Assembly (NCBI GenBank): GCA_002778195.1
Contig: PCDI01000009.1
Coordinates: 639,984 to 703,983 of the forward strand
Origin: Raffaelea ambrosiae
Taxonomy: Eukaryota > Ascomycota > Sordariomycetes > Ophiostomatales > Ophiostomataceae
Direction: 5' to 3'
DNA length: 64,000 bases
Shown: positions 1 through 12,723 of the stretch, in pieces
Position numbering within the stretch: position 1 is the stretch's first letter
How the letters are laid out: every line of letters begins with the position of its first letter
Translations under genes and position numbers: made by a program
Notes under the pieces: model-generated
Told to the model about the DNA's origin: nothing
What the model saw: only the letters and a program-made list of their open reading frames with translations
Databases searched by the model: none

Positions 1-1063
1 CCTACCAATGTCTACACTCTTTCGATGTGGGAATGGAAGCCTTGATGCTCCGGGGCTTTCACTGTATTTTGTTAGAGGACCTTTTCTTAGAAGATTGAAT
101 TATGATTTAATCGTGCGGACGTGAAGTGTGAGAAGGTGTCTTGAAGGAACCAGACGCAAATCCGATCTTGAATCCACCAACCGAAGTGTGCATGCATGTT
201 ACAGCAAAATCCACAAGAAACGGGAGATATCAGAATCTATCCCAGTCGAAGGAGGGGGAAGAAGGAGATAAAGTATGGGGTTATTGGGACCCAAAACAAA
301 CGCGTAGAGACAAAACAACGGAATCCCAGAGTCTTTTGTCGCGTCGAGATCTGAGAGGAAACTGAGGTTGGGAAAACACAAGTCACAACATAGAGAAAGA
401 ACCTCATATGGTAAACAATTCAGATGAAAAAAATAAGTCGAACTCACCTCGAGGGGTTGCCAGCCGGTTGTCTTGTTGGTTGTTCTCAAACGATGCAACA
501 GTGTTTGCTGTTGTGTTGCGAAGCAAGGGCAAGACAAAAAAAAAGAAGATAAAAAGAAAAGAGAGAACAGAGAAGAGGAGAGAAGAAAAAACAAACATGG
601 CAAAATTTTCACAAAACAAATAAGTAATAGATCTGTCGTTGAGGAAACGGCAGGAAAAGGAAGGAGTAGCTGTAATCGAAAAGGGAAGGAACGACCTGCA
701 CCTGAGACACAGAGTGCAAGCGATGGCAAAATATCGTTGTGTTCAAACGACATTTGCTTTGCCCACATACACAAACAGTAATCAAAGAGAAGCGACCAGA
801 AGAAGAGGATGATAGGTCGAAACTGCATGAGCCGCATAACATGTCCTCTTTCTTTTTACGAGTGGCTTTCTTCTGCACCATCTTGAATCATATGGGTTGC
901 CCGGTTTCTTTGATACCTGCTATTTATGTATGGGTATAAGAGGATATGCAAAAATTAAGAACCACCCTTAAAAATTATCACCATGCCCTGTTTCCAAACG
1001 CCAATAATGGGAATACAATATGTTCTGTTGTGCTATCCATGGTTCGCACAGCTTGTGAAGATG
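1..1063. other. Intergenic, downstream of IPI1
   Basis: No convincing gene is seen. The open frames here (the longest on the minus strand at 199-837) are low-complexity, rich in Leu, Phe and Ser, and have no recognisable domain. On the minus strand a donor-like GAG/GTGAGT lies near 447. It could belong to the spliced 5' leader of a gene lying left of the window, but this is speculative. Confidence 0.5.
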
Positions 1064-2308
1064 TTAATTGTCGCCAGATGTTTCATAGTCCTGCATCCCC
1101 TTTTGCAGCACATCGTTCAGCGTAGCCGCCGCTCGTCCCACGGCGCCACCCTCTTTGCGCGCCTCGTCCACACCCTTCACAATGGCTGCGTGCCAGCGCT
1201 TTGCAAACACGCGCTGGCGGTCTTCGCGGTCCGCGTACATCTCGTTATCTTCGTCGCGAGGTTCGCCAAACAGGTTGAGGTGACCAAACGGGTTGGCGGA
1301 TGTGATTGTGGACGATGGCAACCTGTAAAGACTGTCCCAGTACGATTGTGGGTCGTAGGGAGCGACACCTTCACGCCGGAGTCCGATCTCGAGAAACTTG
1401 GATAGGGCCAAGATCTGTCGGGCAAAGGACATCTGCTGGGTGCCCGAGGCGGATCGGGACCTTGTCGATGTGGTGGAAGCAAACGACGTTTTGGGGCCCG
1501 AGCTCCAACCTGATCCAGACCTTGAAGCATTGATGCTGCTGCCACCAGAAAGTGGTGCTGCAGGTGCCCAGCCCATCATGGCACCAAAGCCGTTGAGGGT
1601 CTTCAACCAGCCGCCTGGGCAGGCAACGAGCTCATCGCCGGCGACATCCAAGAGCCACTCGAGGGCGCCGAGGGCGTCGTCGCGCACGGCAGACGAAAGG
1701 TGTGTGATACCGGCGCGGACATAGAGCAAAATCTTGCCAGCCAAGGGGCGGACCTCAGTCGCAGGCAGGGCGCGGAACAGCTTGAGCAGGTTGGCGCGCA
1801 CAGGGCCGGATGGGTCAGAGACGAGCGACAAGAGCTTGTTCAAGAGGGTGACAGTGCCAACGGGATTGGCTCCGCCACTGCCAGCCAGATGGCTGGCTAG
1901 GAAGGCCAGGGCATCGCGGCGCTGGTTGTCTGACCGGGATGTCGCTGCCAAAGACAGGTTGTGGCGGAACTGAACGGCAAGTTCTGGGGCAGTCTCGGAC
2001 AAAGACTGTTGGTTGACGACAATGGCTGTGAGTTGTCAGAGAGACCGTCCCTGGGAGGACTATGAATGTTTCTGGATCGTACCTTTTGAACGGAAGCTTG
2101 TGTCTGTGAAATTGTCAGGCTTTGCTTTGGCTTTGCCGACCTTCAGCTTGGGTTTCTGCGAAAGGTCAGTTCACGAAAAAAAAAAAAAAAAGTAGTCTTT
2201 GCTGACGGGTCCCAGCCGATGGCATCCCCCACGGCTCGTAATGCGACGGCCGCTACATACCTGGAAGTCCTTTTGCTTCTCCTTCTTCTTGCGCGTGCTG
2301 GACCCCAT
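1064..2308 (-). CDS. IPI1: Pre-rRNA processing protein Ipi1 (Rix1 complex)
   Basis: Ipi1/TEX10 family. With Rix1 and Ipi3 it forms the nucleolar and nucleoplasmic Rix1 complex needed for ITS2 processing and 60S subunit maturation. Three exons give 360 aa: 2308-2261 (MGSSTRKKKEKQKDFQ), 2155-2083 and 2025-1064. Both introns have canonical GT-AG ends and the reading frame is kept. The very basic N-terminus with MGSSTRKKKEKQKDF is the typical start of fungal Ipi1 proteins and fixes the first exon. It is followed by KPKLKVGKAKAKPDNFTDTS and then a helical, HEAT-like region (about aa 50-200). A Ser-rich linker (about 200-240) precedes a final helical part. The length fits the family (yeast about 334 aa). 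The gene is head-to-head with the roadblock gene, about 310 bp apart, so the two may share a bidirectional promoter. Confidence 0.93.
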
Positions 2309-2618
2309 GTTGCTGGCAGCATTGTCTATGACCAATGCGTGGTCGGAAGAAGAAATGCTACTTCCTGGACGGTGACGTTCTTGGGAACTTGGGACTTTTT
2401 GGCGGTCGCGCCAGGCAGAATCACGGACCGTTCAAAGCGGCGGGGATATGGTCCTCATAGCTGTCCCCACAGTCGCGCTCCTGGCCTGAGCTTGTGCCAG
2501 AGCATAATCATGAAGCAGCGGTCTGGTTCGCAATCTTTTTGGGTTTTTACTTTTTGAATTTGCTCCAGGGCCCTCGTTACAGGAAAGAGCAGGTGTGCAA
2601 AGCTCCGCAACCGCAAAT
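2309..2618. promoter_or_regulatory. Divergent promoter between IPI1 and the roadblock gene
   Basis: These 310 bp separate two opposed start codons and must hold both promoters and 5' leaders. No clear TATA box was identified. The assignment follows from gene arrangement only. Confidence 0.5.
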
Positions 2619-3285
2619 ATGGCGACAGAACTGTCGGTGAGTACTTTGGGCTGGCTGGGCATGGCTGAACTATTGCACCCCCTCCCGACACCGAGCTTGC
2701 AGACATGGCTAACCTTTGCACTGATGCACCCCGCCAGGCAGGTGCCAACAGCAGCGATGTGTTCGGCGAGACGCTGGGTCGACTCTCGAAAAAGGCCGGT
2801 GTAAAAGCCACGATCTTGCTCGACAGGACGTCCGGAGCGATCCTGAAGATGGAAGGGCAGATCTCGTCTATTCGAACAAGCTTGGGGAGCAAGAGCAGCA
2901 GCCTCACAAGCACGAGCACGAGCACGCAGACCGACACATTGGCCGCCGGCGGCGGGTCGTTGCCAGGAGATGCCTCTGGTGGCAATGACGTCACTCCGAC
3001 CGACGAAGCGAAGGGGGCACGCGAGCTGGCCGGGCTGGTATGGAACTTCGTCAAGACCTCAGGCGACCTGGTGGATGCAATCGACACCGAGGTATGTACG
3101 AAACACCAGGAATAGGTGGCTGTTATCTCTACGAGTGGGACGTTCGCTGATTATTGGCTTGATTTTTTTTGCTGCGACAGGACGAACTGAAGCTGCTGCG
3201 ACTACGGACAAAGAAACAAGAGCTTGTGATCGTGCCAGACCCAAAATACCTGCTGATTGTGGTCCACGACACGCCACCAGCATGA
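2619..3285 (+). CDS. Roadblock/LC7-type dynein light chain
   Basis: Small Robl/LC7 protein, most like the roadblock light chain of cytoplasmic dynein. That subunit dimerises and binds the dynein intermediate chain. Three exons: 2619-2637 region giving MATELS (donor at 2637), 2738-3091, and 3181-3285, for 158 aa. The second exon acceptor at 2737 follows a good branch site (GCTAACC) and keeps phase. The core is GVKATILLDRTSGAILKMEG near aa 25-45. The last exon, DELKLLRLRTKKQELVIVPD followed by KYLLIVV, matches the end of DYNLRB proteins closely. A Ser/Thr- and Gly-rich insertion (about aa 52-92) makes it longer than the usual 96-100 aa. An alternative is a Ragulator/MglB-like Robl protein, but the C-terminal match favours dynein. 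Confidence 0.87.
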
Positions 3286-6200
3286 CGTGGGAGGGCCACG
3301 GGGAAACGACCAGCGGGGTGTGGGAGGAGGAGAGGGAGGTCAAGACAGAGAGGAAGGTGTCCAGGAAGAGCTGAGTAGGGCAGACACGAACACAAATGGA
3401 GGATGCGCAAAGGAGCTGCGGGACCACACTTTGCGTCGCTTTGAGAAGGTTGTGGCTGCATGGCATAACAGCGGTGCTTTTCTGCTCCCAAGGTGAGCAC
3501 ACAAGAACCGAAGAGCACAGGAGGAGCTGGGGAAAACGAGCAAAGAGTGAGAACCACTGGAAACAGAAGGGCGTGCGTGGCACTGCACTTTGCGGCCGCA
3601 GCGAATAGGGAGACCCCCAGACGTGGGAGGGAGTAGAGGGTACGGGAACTGGGAAGACAAGAGTTGCGTTCGGGATGCGACCTCAGCAACGGCCTGCCGA
3701 ATCGACGTCTTAAGACGGGAAACATATACCCCTTATTCGAACCCCCCCACACACGCCAGTCTTATCGCGCCTGCAATGTCTTACATCTTACATACGTACT
3801 TGTTCGCGTCTTACATGTGTCTTACATGTATGCGCATGCATAGTATATTTCTAATTTTCTTTTCAACTAACTACAGTAGCCGTGAGGGTCTGCCATGCCG
3901 GGACGACGAGAACGGAGGGAGAAATTCGAAGAGGGTTATAAAAAAAGAACCACTTTGGTCTGACAGGCACGAATTACGAGTACACACACTCCGTCTCCAC
4001 ATACGATGCAGCAGCCACTACGAAGAAATGTGCAACACTGGCGTCCTGTCTGGCTCTTCTCCCAGTAGCTCACCGCAGATCGCTCCGATTGCACACCTCG
4101 ACAGGGTCCTCTCGAAATGCTGGCCTGTTTCCCTTTTAGTAAAACGAAGCCTCGTGTTTTGAGAATGGAAGGCTAGACGGGGAAACAAAACACAAGAGGA
4201 AACAGAGAAGAGACACAAAATCCTTTGCCCCCAAACTCGATCTCTTCCCCCCTCAATTGTTCCCTTCATTTCGTTTAAAAAAGGCTTCGCCGGGTGAATC
4301 GACAGAGTACGAGTACATGCATCCCGCAGGGGATGTTTCTTCGCCGGCAGTCACTTTTGTGTGGGAGGGAAGGGCCGCCGCAGAAGGAAGTATTTTATCT
4401 CGCATTGCATCAAAGACATCGAAGACCCTAGGCAGGGCGATTAAAGAAAAAGCAAAACCTGAAACAGGCCAGCCCACACACTGCTGCGGCAGCCATGACC
4501 CGTTCCGCTTTGCCGCATTGCAACTCTGGCTGCCTCTTTTCGCAATGCTCTGCCTCAGGTGGCCTACGAGGGTGTCCCGCGTGTATCACGGAGTATCTTG
4601 CACCGTACGGTCTATTCGTATTATTCCTTCATCCGGGGCGCAGGATTGCTGCTAGTGTTTGCATGCTACAGTGGCAGATTTTTGGCAGCTACTATGTACA
4701 TTGCGGTGTTAGTGTTAGTGTAGATACGCGATCTAAAAATTGATGCCGTGAAATCCCCCCCCTTCCTTACCCCCTGCGAATGGGTCTACGAGCAGGATAC
4801 AGGGAACAAGTTACGGAATTACTTGTTTCCCTCTTTGTTTGTGGGCACAAGACAATCGCAATCTCAAAAAGGGAGCACCCCCTGAACACATAAAACGCAG
4901 AAGCCCACCGAGAGATGGTTTGGCTTGGCTTCTAGATGCTCGTTTTTTTTCTTCTTCGTAGTACGAGCACTCGTACATACTCGTACTAGCACATTACGCG
5001 GTACTTTTGATCTTCCCCAGCCGGCAGGGGCTGTTCCAGAATCCTGACAGAAAGCGACCAGCGAGCCCTTGACGAGCTGAGCCACTGGAGTCTGAACCAG
5101 GCCATGAAAGGCCCGAAGGAGCTTGTAGGAAGGGTTCTAATGCTCGATGAGGTGCTGTGAAGAGCGTCGGTTCTCCAACTGCCATGGGCCCGTAGTTATC
5201 CCTCTCCGCTCTCCCTGGCCGGCCCCTGGTCGCCGCCCTTTCCACCCCCCTGTCCCATTGTAAACCCTGCTACCACGAGAGTCTGCGTGAGGTCACAAGG
5301 TCCCGCGCCATATTTTGCGGCCTATTCTGCCATTCTGCCACTTTTTGTACGATCTCAGTTCTCCTTGTATTCTTACTGTGTAGAGCTGACACCCGGCTTC
5401 AGGGATACTCCAGATACTTTGGTGTGTAGCTTTGCATGTAAAGACCACCTCCCCAGCTTTTTTCCGCCCCCATGGCAAGGCCTCCAGTGTGCGAACTGTC
5501 TGTGGCAATACTACAAGTACTATGTATGTAAGAGACCATGGGAACACCCTGCATGCCCGTACGGCCTGCATATGCACAGGCCACAAAGTACAGCTCCTAG
5601 GCACATCCTTGACCGGGGTAAGGGTCTTGTCTACGAGTACAGGCCACACAGCCGCGTTGGGCAGCAGACGCCAGAAAAGAGTTGGGTCTGTGAATGGTTG
5701 TGCATATTTTGTTTTACATGCACGAGTACGATATGTACGTGCTTTTCGCGTATGCGCCTGCCCCTTCCCCCCCTTTTGGTCCGTGTCTGTCTTCTGTCTC
5801 GGGCCTCGTTCTCCCCTCACCCTTCCCACCCTCCCACCCAACTATTGATCCTCTTTCCGCCTCTTTCCGTCTCGGCCAGGGTTCAAACGATCAGACAAGC
5901 AAAAGGAACGAACAGGTGGGCCGCACCCAGAGAACATTTTGGTTTTCAGCTTTGGGCACCCTATGGTGCTGTACATAGTGAGATGGCTGGAGGGGGAACC
6001 ATGCAGGGCTGGTCTCCTACAACTGGTCTCCGACAACATGTAAGCTGGACCATGGTGCAGGTAGGATGCAAGAAACCCGTCCACTGGGTCTTGACCTGAA
6101 ACACGTCCCTCTATTTTCCTTGTCACAAACACCCTCACACAATGTCAGACGCAATGCATAGTGGGATGGCAGCCCCGGGTCGTGCTGCCTGGTCGCCCCT

Positions 6201-7128
6201 TGGGACGAAAAGGAACAGCCTGGGTATGACATAAATGAAGACGTAGCAGAAAGTCTGATATGGAGCTTTGGCCACGGTGATTAAAGGAGCAGGAGGACGC
6301 GGCTGGTATACGTAGTAGACGATGTGATGGGAGGGAATCTCTGTGTCTTCTTCCGGCCCTCAGCTTCGAATGGCAACTGAATATTATCTTGGGGCTGATG
6401 TGCATGGTCTTAGCCGTCCCCGAGATGTAAATAGAATTGGACAAGCTGCCGGGGGAGGGTGTGAAGCTCCCTCGGAAGGTTTAAGTTATTCCAGATTGCA
6501 TCCTTCTCGAACGACACACCATCCCCCCCCCCCCCCCCCCTCCTCCGTTCCCCCCATCGAAGTTGACGCAAATCGTCGCCCCTCCCAAACCCCATACGTC
6601 TGTGTATACTTAGTACGGGGAAGTCCCATTGGGTTGCACTGCGCTCCCGTGTCTGGATTCTCGAGTCATTCTCTCCTTCTCGCTATCTATTTGCCCTGCC
6701 CTGGCCTACCTTGCCTTCGAGAGAACTTCTTCTCGTTTCGGATTTATTTCCATTTCGTCTCCATCCTCCCGCTGATTGTGGATGTTACAAGGTATATATC
6801 TTGGGTGGGCGAGACTACTTGCAAAAATAAAGAGGAAAAATAGCCCCGATATATCCTCGACGTCCGCTGTTTCCTATTCCGTCCAGAAAGTTTCGTTTCT
6901 CTTCGAGCGGAGTAAGAATACGACCAAAGGAAGCTTTTGGATCTGAGCTGGCCACGCGTCTCGATTCTTTGCTCATCAACCGTTTCTGTCTCATAGTGTC
7001 CCAGTGTGTGCTGAGCCAATGAAGGTGGTCACAGACAGAGGCACGAAAAGGGTCGGCATGTTGTGAGAAGGGCACTGCAGTAGTCCTGGAAAAGATCGGT
7101 TTCGTCGCCCAACTTACAAAGACGAGAG
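3286..7128. other. Intergenic, 3.8 kb, no gene recognised
   Basis: It holds the roadblock 3' region and the upstream region of the next gene. Open frames up to 270 codons occur (5287-6099 plus) but look non-coding: biased composition, no domain, overlapping frames on both strands. It contains a run of 18 C (6523-6540) and copies of the short motifs TACTATGTA (4690, 5518) and TACGAGTA/TACTCGTA (4308, 4978, 5632). The last 500 bp are pyrimidine-rich, as expected for a leader. Confidence 0.6.
6523..6540. repeat. Poly-C run
   Basis: Eighteen consecutive C, followed by more C/T-rich sequence. Intergenic. Confidence 0.95.
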
Positions 7129-10100
7129 ATGCCTTCTCTGCACATCCTGAAGCGCTCGGGTCGCGAGCCCAACTCCAGCCCGTGGTCGCCACGGCCACAA
7201 ACGCGCGGCAATGCAGGAGGATCGCCACAAACAGAGCCTGGCCACCATCACGACAATGATCAGCATGATGACGAACGCAGTCACGATCGTGGCCACGGCC
7301 TCTGCATCGACTTCACCAGCGGGACCGACACGATTGCGCTGGCCACAACGTCGCCTCTGTCGCCTTCCTCGCCCTCGTCATCCTCGCCGACGTCGCCACC
7401 GCCAACCAAGCGCGAGCGACGAGACTCGAAGCGAGATCTGCTGCACGGCCTCATCAGCCGGTCCATCCGGCGCCCCAGCCGTTCCTTGACGGCAAACCCT
7501 TTGGCCGGGCAGAGAAGCCCTGTCCTTGGGCACGATGGCAGGTCGCCTACTCTGCCAGCGAGTCCGCCGACCAGCCAGCCGACCAGCCAGCCGAACAAGC
7601 TGCAGAAGCCGCACAGACAGCATTCGGGCCCGGCCCAGACCGGCCAGAGTCCGGATGAGCACCAGGGTCAAAGAGAGAGACACATCCAGAGCCAGGACCG
7701 AGACCAAGCCCAGGGCCGGGGTCAAAAGCAACACCAGAAACTCCAGTCGCCACCACCGACGACGCGAAACCATCGTCGAGGCAAATCGTCAGTGACGACA
7801 GCAGCCACGGCGGCCACGGGACTCTCGGCGTTTTCGGCTGCCACCAGCACCACGGTAAGAGAGCTAGACAAGACCTGCAGTCTGCAGTCTGCAGCCTGCT
7901 TTTATTCCTCGTCTGTTTGGATTTTTTTGTTTGTTTGTGTCCTTATTACCTGTTCATGCAACCCTCGCGTGCTTACACACTTGCATCAGCACATGCACCT
8001 GCATATCGCCCCCTGAGATCATCCCGCCCCATGACTGCCCATTCTTTTTATTTTTTGTCAGTGGCCCGCCACACGTGCAGGGAGCTGTGGCTAAGGCGTC
8101 CATTGTTGGCTTCGAGTTGCTGGCACACAATGCATGCACATTAGTTGCACACTATTGCACCTTCCCCTCTTATTCCTCCCGCATTTTCCTGTGTCAGGAA
8201 CTTTCCGTTGTCTGGCGCAGCCAGCGCCTGCCCCTCGGACTGCGACAGTTCTCGGACTGGAGCTTGTGCTTCCTCTGCTTCATATTCCCTCGCTGTCAAC
8301 ATCGGTGCATCTGTCGTTGTGGTTTTGGCCTGTCATTGCCTGTTTCCCCGCTGGGCATCTCCTGTCGTGCCCCAGCGAGTAAAATTTGTACCTGGCCGCG
8401 TGATCCGGGATCGTATGAGCCGAGAATTGGAGGAATCAGGAAGGAGGGGGATCAGTCGCGCCTGCCTCGTTTGCTCTCCCTTTTCCCCGTGCCACCTTCT
8501 AGCCCTTTCACCTGCTGCGTTTCTGTGTGGCCTTTTTCTCCAGGGGAGGGCCTAGTTATTAGTTCCATTGTTCTCCAGCTTCAACTCCACGGCATGAGTC
8601 TTTTTCGGTGGTGCTTCTACCTCTGGCTGCTTCGCCTTTCACCCTCTTACACACACTTTCTGTCCTTCGACCCAGCTCTCGCGTCCTTTGTCGGTGGCTC
8701 TTACAAAGCGACCTGTACATAGACACTAATAACGCGCGGCGCCCATTTTTTCACTGTTGCTAATACCACACTGCTATTCCAGCAGGATTCTTCCACTACA
8801 CAAGCTCGACGAGATCCCAACACGACGCCGCTGCTGTCCTCGCCGTCGCGATCCGGCCTCGTCGTCAATACCAACAAGCCATTGCCCTCTCCGCCGCTCC
8901 CAGGGAGCGAATTGGACCTTGGCCCGCCTGCCAAACCTGTCTTGAAGCTCACCCGCATCATGGCTTCGCTCAGCGATGACGACATTGAGAAGCTCTTCTC
9001 GGGCGCCCCGCAGTACTATGCGCGCTCCGAGGGCCATTTCACCGGCGCACCGCACCCCAGCGTCGCCTACCCCTGGGATGAGTCGCTCCAGATCCGTGAC
9101 CTGACCGACCATATCCAGATCGAGGACAAGGCCTGGGGCGTTGTCACCGCCTGGCCGCACATCACCCGGCGCCCGGGGAGCAGCAGCAGCAACAGCAACA
9201 GCATCAATAACACCCACAAGGAGGCTGCTGGTGATCCAGCAGCGGAACCCACCCCCGCTTTCAAGAAGCGCGGGCATTATTTCCCGCGATGCCGTGAACG
9301 GCCCAGTATGCTGAGCATGCAGGGTCTCGAAAAGGGCACAATCGGATACGAGGCCGCTCTGGAGCTGTCCGTGTCGGATGCGCTCCAGGAAGAGCAGTAT
9401 GGCTTCGACAGCCTCGGCGCGCGGCCCCAGGCCATCCAGGATGCGCGCCGCAACCTGCTGGACCCCCAGGTGGTAGCAGCGTCCAAAGTGGCAGTCCGCC
9501 CCCCGACTTCCAATGCCTCCAAGCCGGACGGCGCTAGCTCGGACGAGGAAACGTCCAACGGCGGCGTCAATTCCGTCGGCGAGTCACAGATCCTGGAGGA
9601 GCTCATCAAGAATGGCCGTCGCTATGCGGACGGCAGCTTCTATGACGAGAAGCAGAGCAAGGAGTTCTACGACGAGCTCTTCCACCACATTTTACGGCCG
9701 CCCAAGAGGAAGGCCTCCGTGCACCGTCGCTCTGCTAGCAGCAGCAGCAGCAGCGGTTCCGGCACCGACACTATCGGCAGCCTGACCTCGCAGATCGAGG
9801 CTCTGCTCGACGTCCTGGCCACGCCCAACGTCTGGATTGACTTCTCCCACGTGGAATGGCGCCTTCGGGTCGGCCAGATTCTGTGGACCTCGACACCCGA
9901 AGATGACTTTGACGACGGTGTGCGGCACTCGCAGGATGGCCAGGCAGCCACCGTCGACGAGCGCTACACTGAACGGTACTGGCTCCTCCTGCAGATTCTG
10001 CTTTCTACGGAGCTGCTACTGCGTCTGGACGCCATCACGGACGGCGATGAGATTGGCCTCGAATTCGTCCACCCCACCTTGGTCCACCGCTTTGAGAAGG

Positions 10101-12137
10101 AAGCCAACCAGGCTGTGCGCTGGTCGCTCATTCTGGCCCGGGCCTGGCTGGAGAATGTTGATGTAGTCCGTCTCGAGGAACACGAGCCGGAAGAGAAGAA
10201 TGCAGGTGAGGTCGGATCGCCGCTGCACAAGCTGCCGAGCAACCACAGCATTCTCAGCAAGGGCGGCAAGCACCGCGACAAGCACACAATCGGCTGGATC
10301 TCGACACTGACAAAGAAATTGTCGATGGAGGGCCACGCCCACCCAGTTGTGCCGCACAAAAGGCACGTCTACGTCATGAAGTCGAAGCACGCTCCGAGAC
10401 AGCAGTACGGCATCTTCCACTTCGCCCAGGAGCTGCGGTGGCCGGACGAGACGCCTGACCGGCTGCCCAAAGATATCCTGGACGGCAAGGAGCTGCTCAA
10501 CGCCAAAATCCCCAATCCCGCAGCCGCAGCCGGGACCTCGCCCAGATCTTCCTTGTCCAAGACCAGGCTGGAGTTCAACCGGCAGCTGCCGCGTCGCCGC
10601 AAGGTGGTGGCCGGCCTGCACAAGGGTGGCTGGCTTTCCAAGACCTACCTGTCTGGCCTGATGTTGCCTGGTGACAGCCTGTGCAACCTGCTGATGGCCA
10701 CGCTGTTGGAGGGCGACGAGGCCGCCCTGAAGACGCTGGGTCCGATCGCTCATCTTGGTTCTGGCTTTGTCTACCGCGGCATGAGCTTCTGGAGCACGGC
10801 GTGTGTGGTGGGACGTGTGCTCGGTGCGGGCGCAGGCGCCTCGGACTGCATGAGCTGGGTCTCGTCGGACGTGGTGCCCACCGGCGGACTGGGCGAGGGT
10901 TGGGTCAACGTGGATGTCGACGACGTGCGTGACGACGTGCGCCAGACGAACCGACGCGCACGCATATGGGGTAAGGCAGCCATTGAGCGGGAGTCGTACG
11001 TCCTGGGTGACGCCGAGCCCGAGAACGTCCTGCCGGCCGACTTTGTCATTCCCTATGAAGCAGTGTACAAGGAGCAGCCACCAGCCCACACGCGCGTTGA
11101 TCTGCAGCGGTTTGAGCTGTACACGCCCTATGAGCGGAAGCAGCGAGCAACCAGGCTCAAGGCAGAGGCAGGTCAGGCGGGTGGGACGATATCCGAAGAG
11201 AAGAAAGATGCCGGCGTCGACTCCCAGACGACAGCAACCAAGTCGTACTTTGCCGAGATCGCTTTCGCCGTCTCGAGCGACGGTGCACCAGAAGAGGTCT
11301 TCACATACGACTTGTCCTACGACATCTACTTTGTCACGGCTCACCCTTGCGTGCCGCCTTCCCGCGTCAAAGTGCTCAAGTCGCCGACCAGCCCGACCAT
11401 CCAGCAGATTGACGTCACCGGAACTGGCCTCATCGGCCGGTCCACCTCCATGCACGTCACCGGTAAGCTTATCTCTTAGCCTTATCCAGTTGCCTGATCT
11501 TGGATTCTAACATCGTCTAGGCCACCCCCTGCACAAGTACTACACCTATGCCGCCATCCACTTGTCGAGCCTGATCAAGAGCCGCGATAAGACCCTGGAA
11601 CAGCTGCTGGCAGAGCATGCGGCATCGATCAACCGTACAGCGAGCACCAAGGCTGCCGATATCAAGCCTGCTCGCGTCTTGGTCATTGACTGCATTACCG
11701 GCTTCTCGCCGCAGCCATCAGCCAGCGAGATGCCACTGTCGCCCGTGGTCGATGGTCCGCGGCAATCAATCGACAGCTCCATTTCGTCGCTGCCGCCGCT
11801 GACCAAGGAGATTTCGCCGATTGCGTCGCTCTCGGCGCCGGTTCTCGCACAACCACTGGTCCCGGCAACAGCCACCTCTTCGGGTACGCATCCCAGAGCT
11901 CCAACCATCAACACTAGCACGTCATCGTCCAGGCCGACGACGGCGCCGGGCCAGTCGGCGATGCACCACGAGACCCGGCGCCGGCGGTTCGGGTCGGACA
12001 TGGAGATCCTGGTGCGCGCAATCTGTGCAGAGAAGGGCTGGAATGCAGTAATCAGCCGCCGCCGGCGGGGTTGTCTAGCGTGTGCGATCCGGGAGGCGGG
12101 TGCTCTAGGATGGAAGGTGGTGATTCGGGTGGACTGA
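7129..12137 (+). CDS. Large conserved-looking protein, function unknown
   Basis: I do not recognise a named family. The model has three exons: 7129-7854, 8783-11462 and 11521-12137, giving 1340 aa. The second intron (11463-11520, GTAAGC to TCTAG) is well supported and joins HVTG to HPLHKYYTYAAIHLSS. The first exon is less certain: it is low-complexity (Ser, Pro, Gln, His, Arg) and needs a 928-nt intron. An alternative start is the ATG at 8960 (MASLSDDDIEKLFSGAPQYY), giving 1039 aa. From there the protein is dense, globular and complex in composition. Visible parts include an Asn/Ser stretch near 9180, a poly-Ser stretch near 9740, helical segments such as RYWLLLQILLSTELLLRLD, and a basic C-terminus with FGSDMEILVRAICAEKGWN. 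No signal peptide or membrane segment is obvious. It is convergent with the CREG-like gene. Confidence 0.78.
7855..8782 (+). other. Putative 928-nt intron of the large unknown gene
   Basis: It starts GTAAGA and ends TTCCAG (or CAG three bases later, also in phase). A TAG at 8720 closes the exon 2 frame upstream, so a splice or the ATG at 8960 is required. The length is unusual for these fungi. Several internal acceptor-like tracts (TTTTGTCAG near 8060, TGTGTCAG near 8197, TTTTCTCCAG near 8543) allow extra or alternative exons. Confidence 0.5.
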
Positions 12138-12723
12138 TCACTCGTTGTTGGTAGCACTTGGGGTTCGGATTCTTTTTTGTCACTCTACTCTCTTTTTTTC
12201 TCCCAATTTCTTCGGGGATTTTCTTTCACACGCCCCATTTTGAGCAATTGCATGAATAAAAAATACAATACCCAATGTAAACCGGTATACGATGCAAATT
12301 ATATGATATAAAAGCACAGAGATGAATGTTGTGCCAGAAAAATGCACAGCAGCATGTGAAAGGTACTACGAAAAGAAAGGGAAAAAAAAAACAGCTGTTT
12401 ACACGAAGTGGGGTTTTACACTTCAAACGATACAGAGACATATATACGCATACGTATGTTTCATTCCTTGTAAAAAAAAGTGTCACAGGTTATGAAGTGA
12501 TTCGTAGGAAGGTACTCTTGAGTGGATGACGTGAGAGGGCATGAGAAAAAAAAAACCCGAGAAAGAAGAACATGCAGAAAGTAATGCTAGAAAAAGTTTG
12601 TTTGTACAGCAATACAACGCGAAATGAGGTAGGAATGATCGTAGGAAAAATCCAAGAGCGACAAAAGAGGTAGACTCTCCCCAATGTATCAGTAAGGATT
12701 CATTCCAGTTTCAGTATGTCCCC
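12138..12723. other. Convergent 3' intergenic region
   Basis: AT-rich sequence between two convergent stop codons. It contains T-rich and A-rich stretches suitable for 3' ends on both strands (AATAAA near 12255). No gene seen. Confidence 0.6.

Noticed and set aside
199..837. 212-codon hydrophobic frame on the minus strand
   Set aside because: Leu/Phe/Ser-rich translation of purine-rich DNA; looks like leader or UTR sequence.
5287..6099. 270-codon open frame on the plus strand
   Set aside because: Irregular composition, start not an optimal context, no recognised domain and equal-length frames on the other strand.
10016..11455. 479-codon open frame on the minus strand
   Set aside because: Antisense to the large unknown gene and typical shadow composition; the plus strand has the splice signals and a complex protein.
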